Source of the DNA: an uncultured Eubacteriales bacterium
Lineage (GTDB): Bacteria; Bacillota; Clostridia; Oscillospirales; Oscillospiraceae
DNA length: 8,228 nt
Direction of reading: 5' to 3'
Assembly (NCBI GenBank): GCA_900549705.1
Contig: URPI01000100.1
Coordinates: 1 to 8,228 of the forward strand
The position numbers and the translations under genes are program-made. This document shows positions 1-5,738 of this stretch, piece after piece (the stretch's first letter is position 1; each line of letters opens with the position of its first letter). Under the pieces are notes generated by a model. It searched no databases. It was not told the DNA's origin and was given only the letters and a program-made list of their open reading frames with translations.

Positions 1-55
1 CGGTTCCGAAGTGCCGTTTGATAAAAAATCCAGCTTCCCCCCGGGGGAAGCCAAG
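1..55 (+). repeat. Two-hairpin repeat family R, copy R1 (partial, cut by window start)
   Basis: The window opens inside a repeat unit. It begins with the conserved loop motif CGGTTCCGAAGTGCCG (1-16), followed by the right arm of a variable stem (17-30, TTTGATAAAAAATC). Next comes the conserved hairpin GCTTCCCCCC/GGGGGAAGC (33-51) and the conserved tail CCAAG. The left arm of the variable stem and the usual CCCCTCATCAG leader would lie before base 1. Copies R2 (1696-1787), R3 (1869-1968) and R7 (8181-8228) share the same modules. No coding potential is apparent. Membership in the family is seen directly; the function is unknown. Confidence 0.85.
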
Positions 56-84
56 CGGTGCAAACCTTTAGCCTGTACGCTCTA

Positions 85-152
85 GTAGGGGTCGCCAACC
101 TGGCAACCCGAGCGGTTTTGCCGCTGGCGGGCGGCTTCGAGCCGCCCCTACA
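85..152. repeat. Inverted pair of short hairpin repeats, family B (copies B0 and B1)
   Basis: GTAGGGG at 85-91 and CCCCTAC at 145-151 form the inverted ends of a 67-bp unit made of three hairpins. The first is GGGTCGCCA/TGGCAACCC (89-97 with 101-109, one mismatch). The second is AGCGG/CCGCT (111-115 with 121-125). The third is GGGCGGCT/AGCCGCCC (129-136 with 140-147). The GTAGGG-hairpin-CCCG module recurs at 6208-6232 and 8102-8125 with different but still complementary arms. It resembles the small GC-rich intergenic repeats common in gut clostridia (general knowledge, not checked by search). It lies downstream of the minus-strand gene at 240-1526 and is the only strong structure there, so it may act as its 3' end, although no T-tract follows. 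Confidence 0.7.
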
Positions 153-239
153 GGTGCGGTGGAAAACGGGGGCTGGCGGTGCAAAACCATGATTACACGC
201 CATTCAATGCAGAGCATTCGGGGGTCAAGGGGGCTTTGC

Positions 240-1526
240 TTATTTTACCTCAGCAAGCCCTGCGTCCACCATTTTCTGCAAACTCATGAGGATACCCAGC
301 TTGGCATGGAACCAGGTCAGACCGCCCTGGAAATAAACAGCATAGGGGGGACGAATGGGGCCGTCCGCCGAAAGCTCAATGGAGCTGCCCTGAACAAAAG
401 CGCCGGCTGCCATGATAACCTTGTCCTCATATCCGGGCATATCCCAGGGGAGGGGGTCGGCGTAGGAGTCCACGGGAGCGGCGGCCTGAATGCCCTTGCA
501 GAAGGCAATCATGCCGGCTTCACTGCCCAGCTCTACTGCCTGGATGATGTCGTGCCGGGTTTCGTTGGCACCGGGCACGCACCGGAAGCCCAGAGGCGCA
601 TAGAGATTGGCGGCAAACACAGCGCCCTTTTCTGCACCGGCAACCACCGTGGGTGCCATAAAGAAGCCCTGATACAGCGCAGGCATCAAACCCAGGTTCG
701 CGCCCACCTCCTGTCCCAGACCGGGAGCGGAGAGCCGGAAAGCGCAGCGGCTGACGCATTTTTCCGTGCCGCAGATGTAGCCGCCGATGGGGGCAAGGCC
801 GCCGCCGGGGTTCTTAATCAGGGAACCAACTACCATGTCCGCACCCACGTCGGAAGGCTCAATGGTTTCCACAAACTCACCGTAGCAGTTGTCCACCATC
901 ACCAGCACGTCGGGCTTGATGGCTTTGCAGAAGGAGATAAGCTTGCCAATCTGGGTGACGGAGAAGGTGGGGCGGGTGGCGTAGCCCTTGGAGCGCTGGA
1001 TGGTAATCAGCTTGGTTTTCTCATTGATGGCTTCCTTGATATGCTCATAATCAAAGCTGCCGTCGGGCAGCAAGTCCACTTGACGGTAGGAAACGCCGTA
1101 TTCCGCCAGAGAGCAGGGGCTTTCCCGGATGCCGATGACCTCCTGCAAGGTATCGTAGGGCAGCCCCACCGGGCTGAGCAGCTCGTCGCCGGGCAGCAGG
1201 TTTGCGCTGAGGGCAACGGTCAGGGCGTGGGTGCCGCAGGTAATCTGGGGGCGCACCAGGGCGGCCTCGGTGTGGAACACGTCGGCGTAGACCTTTTCCA
1301 GATTGTCTCTGCCCAGGTCGTCATAGCCATAGCCGGTGGTGGCAGCAAAGCAGGCAGCGGACACATTGTTCTTCTGCATGGCGGCAATCACCTTGGCCTG
1401 GTTGTATTCCGCAATGCGGTCAATGGTATCAAAACGCTCCTTCAAATTTGCCAGCGCCTGCTCACCATATGCGTAAACGGCGGGGGAAATTCCCATCTGC
1501 TCATACTGCTTCTGTAATTGTTCCAT
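240..1526 (-). CDS. Methionine gamma-lyase family / aluminium-resistance family PLP-dependent protein
   Basis: This 428-residue protein is a full-length member of the fold-type I, pyridoxal-phosphate family annotated as methionine gamma-lyase or aluminium-resistance protein (YnbB-like in Bacillus). Visible signatures are the N-terminal ATTGYGYDDLGRD segment (62-74), the cofactor-binding TCGTHALTVAL region (96-106), VDNCYGEF (211-218) whose Asp212 should contact the pyridine nitrogen, and SLIKNPGGGLAPIGGY (235-250) whose Lys238 is the likely Schiff-base lysine. The family is expected to act in the cytoplasm on sulfur amino acids, but the true substrate of most members is unproven, so the name is by family only. 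It starts at ATG with a modest AAGGA upstream. A consensus promoter sits 45-73 bp upstream of the start, giving a leader of roughly 38 nt, so it is probably a single-gene transcript. The long plus-strand reading frame across it is an antisense shadow. Confidence 0.93.
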   Translation of the reverse strand: MEQLQKQYEQMGISPAVYAYGEQALANLKERFDTIDRIAEYNQAKVIAAMQKNNVSAACFAATTGYGYDDLGRDNLEKVYADVFHTEAALVRPQITCGTHALTVALSANLLPGDELLSPVGLPYDTLQEVIGIRESPCSLAEYGVSYRQVDLLPDGSFDYEHIKEAINEKTKLITIQRSKGYATRPTFSVTQIGKLISFCKAIKPDVLVMVDNCYGEFVETIEPSDVGADMVVGSLIKNPGGGLAPIGGYICGTEKCVSRCAFRLSAPGLGQEVGANLGLMPALYQGFFMAPTVVAGAEKGAVFAANLYAPLGFRCVPGANETRHDIIQAVELGSEAGMIAFCKGIQAAAPVDSYADPLPWDMPGYEDKVIMAAGAFVQGSSIELSADGPIRPPYAVYFQGGLTWFHAKLGILMSLQKMVDAGLAEVK

Positions 1527-1570
1527 GATTCAATTCTCTTTTCCTTCATATTCAATATAAATTCTACAAA

Positions 1571-1599
1571 ATTATATAAAAAACCGCCTCCTTTGTCAA
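1571..1599 (-). promoter_or_regulatory. Consensus sigma-70/SigA promoter for the gene at 240-1526
   Basis: Read on the minus strand, TTGACA (1594-1599) and TATAAT (1571-1576) are separated by exactly 17 bp (1577-1593). Both boxes match the consensus at all six positions. The expected start point near 1564 leaves a short leader before the ATG at 1526. The -35 box lies inside the loop of the hairpin at 1585-1609, and the T-run of that terminator forms part of the spacer. Confidence 0.85.
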
Positions 1600-1615
1600 G
1601 CAGGAGGCGAGTTTT
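1578..1615. terminator. Bidirectional intrinsic terminator overlapping the promoter
   Basis: An 8-bp perfect stem, CGCCTCCT (1585-1592) with AGGAGGCG (1602-1609), encloses a 9-nt loop. Read on the minus strand it is followed by a G and then TTTTTT; read on the plus strand it is followed by AG and then TTTTT, so it can work both ways. On the minus strand it would stop read-through from the operon at 2070-3478 just before the new promoter fires. It lies far from that operon's end (about 460 bp), so it may instead act as an insulator. Confidence 0.75.
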
Positions 1616-1695
1616 TCCGGGATGATCGCATGAACGCATCGTTGATATGAAGAACTGGAAGAACCGGCTGCGTTGTGTGGATTCAGCTTATGGTT

Positions 1696-1787
1696 AGCAC
1701 CCCTTGGCTTCCCCCGGGGGGAAGCTGTCACGATGAAATATCGGCATTTCGGAACCGATATTTTGTCGTGACTGATGAGGGGCGGCG
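1696..1787 (-). repeat. Two-hairpin repeat family R, copy R2
   Basis: On the minus strand this reads CCCCTCATCA, a long variable hairpin, then the conserved hairpin and CCAAGGGG. The variable hairpin pairs 1727-1744 with 1755-1772: 18 positions, 16 Watson-Crick pairs, with the remaining two able to form wobble pairs on one strand. Its 10-nt loop carries the conserved TTCCGAAATG. The conserved hairpin is GCTTCCCCC/GGGGGGAAGC (1707-1725). The copy lies in inverted orientation to R3, 81 bp away. No T-tract follows either hairpin, so it is not a standard terminator. Confidence 0.85.
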
Positions 1788-1868
1788 ACAGGTTTGTTCA
1801 TGAATGCAGCCGGATAAATGGCATTTGTTTCAGTTTTGTACCATTCAACGGGGATTTTTGAACTTTCT

Positions 1869-1968
1869 AGCTCTCGCCACCCCTCATCAGCCGGGCTTGC
1901 CGGTTCCGAAGTGCCGTCAATCCCGGCAGCTTCCCCTCGGGGGAAGCCAAGAGGAGGTTGCGAGAGCT
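1869..1968 (+). repeat. Two-hairpin repeat family R, copy R3, with perfect 9-bp terminal inverted repeats
   Basis: This 100-bp element is bounded by AGCTCTCGC (1869-1877) and GCGAGAGCT (1960-1968), a perfect inverted pair. Inside are the leader CACCCCTCATCA, a variable stem 1890-1903 with 1914-1927 (12 of 14 positions paired) capped by the loop TTCCGAAGTG, and the conserved hairpin GCTTCCCC/GGGGGAAGC (1929-1947) followed by CCAAGAGG. The stem arms share almost nothing with those of R2 while loop and flanks are conserved. The shape is MITE-like, but no target-site duplication could be recognised. Confidence 0.82.
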
Positions 1969-2003
1969 GACACCATTCCATGTACCCATCTGTTCCGGGA
2001 ACG

Positions 2004-2026
2004 GCGGGGAGCTAAGAGCCCCTATC
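2004..2026 (-). repeat. Degenerate family B hairpin (copy B4)
   Basis: On the minus strand this reads GATAGGGGCTCTTAGCTCCC. It resembles the unit at 8102-8125 (GTAGGGG, CTCTTAGC, TCCC core) with a shortened stem and a one-base bulge. It lies 44 bp past the stop codon of the phospholipase-like gene and may mark the 3' end of that transcript, but it has no T-tract. Weakly supported as a family member. Confidence 0.4.
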
Positions 2027-2069
2027 CTTTACAAATTATTTACTCATGCAATCGTTCTGGGATTTTTCG

Positions 2070-2744
2070 TCAAATTCCGTATTCCAAATGAAGGCGGGAG
2101 AGAATCTCTGCGGAGGCATCCAAAACAAACCCGTCCATCTGTCCTTCGGTTAGATAGGGATATTCCCGGTCAAGGTGGTCGTTTTCTTCCAGATAGAAGG
2201 AAGTGATGTACTGCCGCCGGTTGTCAAAGGCATCCGGGGCAAATTCACTCATAAATACGTTTTGATAGCCTATCGCACCGGAATAAATCCGAAAGGAACG
2301 GAAATCCGGGTGCTGGCGCAGATACTTGTAATCCAGGTCATACCAGTCTTCTTTTGCGCGGACAATCAGCCCCTGCCGGTCTGCCTGCCACTGGTCGGGG
2401 AAACGCTCCTTCAGGGCAGTCAGCACTTTGGCGCTCCACAGCTGGTCGGTCATCAAGTGGACAAGATACCCCAGAAAGAAGGAATTTTGCGCCGGAGTGT
2501 AGCTTGTGCGCTGCTCAGGGGTGAAATACCGCTCCACAAACGCCGGGATGCAGATGTTCTTTGGAATGGAATGATCCACCCGGAAGTGGGAGACAATCAC
2601 ACTGGGGGTAAATTCGCTCCAATCCTCGTTGGGGATGCCGCTGTCCGGGGCAATGTTGCCCACCACAAAATCCACGGCGGAAAGCCCGGGCAGACTGTCC
2701 AGCAGCCGGTCGGCAATGCGCAGATGAACCATCCAGGAAGCCAT
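2070..2744 (-). CDS. Zinc-dependent phospholipase C-like family protein
   Basis: This 224-residue protein resembles the bacterial zinc-dependent phospholipase C-like family (PF00882 type). Evidence is the N-terminal MASWMVHLRIADRLL with His7, GNIAPDSG with Asp34, SHFRVDH with His53 and His58, and the helical FFLGYLVHLMTDQLW with His96 and Asp100. These His/Asp residues are spaced as expected for a helical metal centre. No signal peptide or membrane segment is visible, so it is probably cytoplasmic, and the true substrate is unknown; many such proteins are annotated only as hydrolases. It begins 14 bp after the stop of the metallopeptidase gene, with AAAGGAG placed well before the ATG, so the two are very likely co-transcribed. 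Confidence 0.82.
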   Translation of the reverse strand: MASWMVHLRIADRLLDSLPGLSAVDFVVGNIAPDSGIPNEDWSEFTPSVIVSHFRVDHSIPKNICIPAFVERYFTPEQRTSYTPAQNSFFLGYLVHLMTDQLWSAKVLTALKERFPDQWQADRQGLIVRAKEDWYDLDYKYLRQHPDFRSFRIYSGAIGYQNVFMSEFAPDAFDNRRQYITSFYLEENDHLDREYPYLTEGQMDGFVLDASAEILSRLHLEYGI

Positions 2745-2758
2745 ATCGTTTCTCCTTT

Positions 2759-3478
2759 TTAATCGTCCCGTCTTCTGTTGTTGCCAAACAGCACCAGCAG
2801 CCGCAGCAGCTGGGCAAGTGCGGCGGCGGTGGCAGCCACATAGGTCATGGCGGCGGCGCTCAGGGTTTTGCGGGCACCGGCCAGTTCGTCTTCCGTCAGA
2901 AGCCCGTTTTGCTCAATGGCAGCCAGAGCACGGCGGCTGGCGTTGAATTCCACCGGCAATGTCACCAGCTGGAACACCACGGAGAAGCCAAAGCAGATCA
3001 GCCCCAGATTGATGAAGAAATCAGAGGCATTGCCCAGGGAAGAAAAGAGAATACCCAATAGAATCAGAGGAATGGCCATTCTGGAGCCGAAATTGGTCAC
3101 CGGAATGATGGCAGCCCGCAGCCTGATGGGGGCATAGCCCTGGGCATACTGCACCGCATGGCCTGCCTCGTGGCAGGCAACGCCGATGGCGGCAGTGGAG
3201 GTGCTGCCATAGACATCGTCGGAAAGGCGAATCACATTGCTGGTGGGGTCATAGTGGTCGGTGAGGCTGCCGCCGATGCGCTCAATACGCACCCCTGACA
3301 CGCCATTGGCACGCAGCACCCGCTGGGCGGCATCTGCGCCGGTCAGCCCCCGGGAGGAATATTGCTTGGAATACTTCTTAAAGGTGCCGTTTACGCGCCA
3401 GCTTGCCCACAGGGAGAAAATCAGGCAGGGGAGCACCAGGTAGACATACGTCCAGTCATAGCCATAATAGTAAGGCAT
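2759..3478 (-). CDS. Membrane zinc metallopeptidase, YugP family (PF04298 type)
   Basis: This 239-residue membrane protein carries the zincin motif HEAGH at 103-107, with Glu104 as catalytic base and the two His as zinc ligands. A downstream VEFNAS (176-181) offers Glu177 as probable third ligand. The family's DHYDP (74-78) and the following strand NVIRLSDDVY (81-90) are present. Hydrophobic segments appear near 12-28, 134-149, 155-175 and 212-231, consistent with an integral membrane protease whose active site lies between segments 1 and 2. The length is typical of the family. Substrates are not established. It is the first gene of the operon with the phospholipase-like protein; AAAGGAG sits 5 nt before the ATG. 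Confidence 0.92.
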   Translation of the reverse strand: MPYYYGYDWTYVYLVLPCLIFSLWASWRVNGTFKKYSKQYSSRGLTGADAAQRVLRANGVSGVRIERIGGSLTDHYDPTSNVIRLSDDVYGSTSTAAIGVACHEAGHAVQYAQGYAPIRLRAAIIPVTNFGSRMAIPLILLGILFSSLGNASDFFINLGLICFGFSVVFQLVTLPVEFNASRRALAAIEQNGLLTEDELAGARKTLSAAAMTYVAATAAALAQLLRLLVLFGNNRRRDD

Positions 3479-3526
3479 AATTGCTCCTTTCAGGGAGATA
3501 ATCCCTATAAAATATGTATTTTCCCT

Positions 3527-3554
3527 ATTATATCACAGATTGAGAAAAAGACAA
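3527..3554 (-). promoter_or_regulatory. Extended -10 promoter of the metallopeptidase/phospholipase-like operon
   Basis: On the minus strand, TGATATAAT gives a perfect -10 (3527-3532) with the extended TG. TTGTCT (3549-3554, four of six matches) lies 16 bp upstream as the -35. The predicted start near 3520 falls within the dyad AAAATA-TG-TATTTT (3509-3522), which could be an operator. The leader before the ATG at 3478 would be about 40 nt. Confidence 0.7.
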
Positions 3555-3592
3555 TGCGTCGAAAGCAGTGTTTACCAGGTGATGAAAAATAA

Positions 3593-3635
3593 TTCACACT
3601 TTGTTCATATAATGAACCCCGGAAGCTGGTATACT
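3593..3635 (+). promoter_or_regulatory. Promoter region of the AI-2E family gene with direct and inverted repeats
   Basis: An extended -10, TGGTATACT (3627-3635), lies 35 bp before the ATG, but no good -35 is found at the usual distance. In its place are a direct repeat TTCACA-N5-TTCATA (3593-3598 and 3604-3609, 11-bp period) and an overlapping dyad GTTCAT-ATA-ATGAAC (3603-3617). A weak -35 with an 11-bp direct repeat is typical of promoters activated by OmpR/PhoB-type regulators; this interpretation is inference. TATAAT at 3608-3613, inside the dyad, could be an alternative -10. Confidence 0.5.
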
Positions 3636-3670
3636 GAGCACGATAATAATAGAAAAGAAGGAGGGATACC

Positions 3671-5134
3671 ATGGAAGACCCAAAAAAGAAACGGTATCTC
3701 TATTTGATGCTGTCAGGCTTCGGTTCCATCAGCCTGAGCGTGGTTTTGTTTTTTCTGCTCTATCGGCTTCAGGGAATCGGTGTATGGCTCAAGAATATTT
3801 CCGGCATTCTGGCTCCGTTTATTTATGGCGGAGTAGTGGCTTATCTGCTGCGCCCGCTGTGTAATACCTATGAGCGATTCCTGGAAAAGCACCTCCCGGA
3901 TAAGATGAAGAAAATGGCATCCAGTATGGCAGTGTTCGGCAGTCTCCTGACGGGACTGCTGATGGTTTATGCGTTGGCGGCCATGATTGTGCCCCAGGTG
4001 GTGGAGAGCCTGATTACCCTGGGCAAGACCATTCCTGGCAGAATTGAGACCTTCATTTCCTGGGCAGAGGAGACCTTCGGTGAAAACGAGTACATGGACA
4101 GCGTGTTCACGTTCTTCAACACCAGCTATGACAAGCTCTCTACCACAGTAAATGCCTGGATTCGGGAAACCATCCCCCAGATTACCACCTTGGTTTCCAG
4201 TGTGGGCTCCAGTGTTTACAATATGGCGCGTAGTGTGTATAATCTGGTCATCGGTCTGATTGTGGCAGTGTATGTGCTGTTCAGCCGCAAACGCTTTGCG
4301 CGGCAGGGTGTTCTGATTGTCCGCAGCACCCTCAACGAGCGAGCAGCCAACATCCTGCTGGAGGAAATTGGGGTGGTGGACAGAATGTTCGGCGGTTTTA
4401 TTGATGCCAAGATTCTGGACTCGCTGATTATCGGCATCCTCTGCTACATTGGCTGCCTGATTCTGGGCATTCCCAATACGCTGCTGATTTCCGTTTTTGT
4501 GGGTGTGACAAATATCATTCCCTTCTTCGGCCCTTTGATTGGCGCAGTTCCTTCCACACTGCTGATTCTCATTGAAAGCCCCATTCAGGCAGTGTGGTTT
4601 GTGGTGTTTGTGATTGTTTTGCAGCAGCTGGACGGCAACGTGATTGGCCCCGGCATCATGGGCAACCGCATCGGCATTTCCGGCTTCTGGGTGATGTTCG
4701 CCATCATCTTCTTCGGCGGTGTGTGGGGTCTGCCCGGCATGATTGTGGGTGTGCCGCTGTTCGCAGTTATCTATGATTTGGTGCGCAAGTTCGTGAAATC
4801 CGGCCTGCGCAAGAAGGGAAAAATGGAGCTGTGGGAGCAGTATGTGGCGGATTATCCCAACGAGGATATGGCCAAGGGCACAGACAGCCCCCAGCGTGGT
4901 CAATGGAACTGGGAGGAAGCCAAGCGGGGCGCAAGACGCTTTTGGAAAAACACCGTGGACGGCCTGAAAACGGTTTGGGGCTGGTGCAAGCTGGTTGCTG
5001 TGCTCCTGGCGGGGCTGTGCGTGTGCATCTGGGGCTGGCTGAAAAAAGCGACAGCCTGGGTGGCAGAAAAGTTAAAGAAGCTCACGGGAAAGCCGGATAA
5101 GACCACGAAGACCACCAAGAAATCAAAGAAATAA
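3671..5134 (+). CDS. AI-2E (PerM/YtvI-type) family membrane transporter with C-terminal extension
   Basis: This 487-residue protein matches the AI-2E transporter family (PF01594) by its layout. It has hydrophobic segments near 10-31, 43-61 and 88-112, a soluble amphipathic stretch of about 75 residues, and then segments near 190-205, 248-275, 277-301, 306-319 and 338-370. The family-typical NIIPFFGPLIGAVPS (281-295) and LDGNVIGPGIMGNRIG (320-335) are present. Members have been proposed as autoinducer-2 exporters, ion antiporters or permeases, so the substrate is open. The family core ends near 380. Residues 380-487 form a charged linker, an extra hydrophobic segment (about 436-456) and a Lys/Thr-rich tail, longer than the usual 350-400 residue protein. 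AAGGAGGG lies 5 nt before the ATG. The gene is monocistronic by its terminator and divergent from the metallopeptidase operon. Confidence 0.9.
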   Translation: MEDPKKKRYLYLMLSGFGSISLSVVLFFLLYRLQGIGVWLKNISGILAPFIYGGVVAYLLRPLCNTYERFLEKHLPDKMKKMASSMAVFGSLLTGLLMVYALAAMIVPQVVESLITLGKTIPGRIETFISWAEETFGENEYMDSVFTFFNTSYDKLSTTVNAWIRETIPQITTLVSSVGSSVYNMARSVYNLVIGLIVAVYVLFSRKRFARQGVLIVRSTLNERAANILLEEIGVVDRMFGGFIDAKILDSLIIGILCYIGCLILGIPNTLLISVFVGVTNIIPFFGPLIGAVPSTLLILIESPIQAVWFVVFVIVLQQLDGNVIGPGIMGNRIGISGFWVMFAIIFFGGVWGLPGMIVGVPLFAVIYDLVRKFVKSGLRKKGKMELWEQYVADYPNEDMAKGTDSPQRGQWNWEEAKRGARRFWKNTVDGLKTVWGWCKLVAVLLAGLCVCIWGWLKKATAWVAEKLKKLTGKPDKTTKTTKKSKK

Positions 5135-5140
5135 AAAAAG

Positions 5141-5170
5141 CCGCCGCGGTCATTTCTGCGGCGGTTTTTT
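5141..5170 (+). terminator. Strong intrinsic terminator after the AI-2E family gene
   Basis: CCGCCGC (5141-5147) pairs perfectly with GCGGCGG (5158-5164) around a 10-nt loop and is followed by TTTTTT (5165-5170). The A-run before the stem makes it potentially bidirectional. It begins 6 bp after the stop codon and ends only 17 bp before the nrdG start codon. Confidence 0.92.
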
Positions 5171-5187
5171 AGGACGAGGGGATAAAA

Positions 5188-5736
5188 ATGAATTACGCGG
5201 AAATTAAGAATTGTGACATTGCCAATGGCCCCGGAGTGCGTGTCAGCCTGTTTGTCTCCGGCTGCACCCACCACTGCAAGGGCTGCTTTAATGAGGTGGC
5301 CTGGGATTTTGGCTACGGAAAGCCCTTTACCCAGGAGACCATCAATGAGATTCTCACCATGCTGAAGCCGAGCTACATCCGGGGGCTGACCCTGCTGGGC
5401 GGCGAGCCCTTTGAGCCTCAGAACCAGAAGGCCATTGTGGAACTGCTGCGGCAAATCAAAGGGGCTATGCCGGACAAAAGCATCTGGGCGTTCTCTGGGT
5501 ATCTGTTTGACCGGGATATTCTCTCCGGTAGGCTTGGGGACTGGGATGTGACGCAGGAATATTTGAGCTATCTGGATGTGCTGGTGGACGGACCCTTTGT
5601 GGAGGAGAAGAAGAATCTCTCCCTCCGGTTCCGTGGCTCCGAGAACCAGCGGCTGATTGATGTCCCGGCCTCCCTGGCAGCCGGGCAGGTAGTGCTCTGG
5701 CAGGACTGGCAGGGAGACGGAAGGGGAATGAAGTAA
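5188..5736 (+). CDS. nrdG: Anaerobic ribonucleoside-triphosphate reductase activating protein
   Basis: This 182-residue radical-SAM activase generates the glycyl radical on the class III ribonucleotide reductase NrdD, allowing dNTP synthesis without oxygen. The CX3CX2C cluster motif is at Cys26, Cys30 and Cys33, preceded by the NrdG-type NGPGVRVSLFVSGCTHHC (13-30). GGEP (71-74) is the SAM-binding motif; DGPF (134-137) and LRFRGSENQRLIDV (146-159) are further family signatures. The length is usual. GAGGGG lies 6 nt before the ATG. The gene directly follows a strong terminator and no clear promoter fits in the 17-bp gap, so its own promoter is unidentified. Its partner nrdD, often adjacent in other genomes, is absent from the window; instead dut follows 2 bp after the stop. 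Confidence 0.94.
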   Translation: MNYAEIKNCDIANGPGVRVSLFVSGCTHHCKGCFNEVAWDFGYGKPFTQETINEILTMLKPSYIRGLTLLGGEPFEPQNQKAIVELLRQIKGAMPDKSIWAFSGYLFDRDILSGRLGDWDVTQEYLSYLDVLVDGPFVEEKKNLSLRFRGSENQRLIDVPASLAAGQVVLWQDWQGDGRGMK

Positions 5737-5738
5737 AG

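Larger units (their letters stand above)
1527..2069. other. Gene-free interval of 543 bp with promoter, terminator and repeats
   Basis: The stretch holds the promoter/terminator block (1571-1615), an unremarkable 80 bp (1616-1695), the inverted repeat copies R2 and R3, and a degenerate family B hairpin (2004-2026). Small open frames run through it on both strands (for example 1694-1981 minus and 1804-2091 plus). They mostly translate the repeats, lack convincing ribosome binding sites and are judged non-coding. Confidence 0.75.

Noticed and set aside
159..1517. 452-codon open frame on the plus strand
   Set aside because: It lies opposite the well-supported PLP enzyme gene, its product resembles no family I recognise, and it has no suitable ribosome binding site; it is an antisense shadow of GC-rich coding sequence.
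1707..1725. GC-rich hairpins of family R read as intrinsic terminators
   Set aside because: None has a T-tract directly after the stem on either strand, unlike the clear terminators at 1578-1615 and 5141-5170.
1844..1856. 12-base match TACCATTCAACG to the complement of the region near 8147-8159
   Set aside because: A match of this length is expected by chance in a window of this size when both strands are compared.
1694..2206. Small open frames of 82-95 codons across the repeat-rich interval
   Set aside because: They translate the R2/R3 hairpins and flanks, overlap one another on both strands, and lack plausible start signals.
3713..4903. 396-codon minus-strand frame and similar long antisense frames under nrdG and the polymerase
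   Set aside because: They mirror codon structure of strong plus-strand genes, and their products are His/Asn/Gln-rich low-complexity sequences typical of antisense frames.
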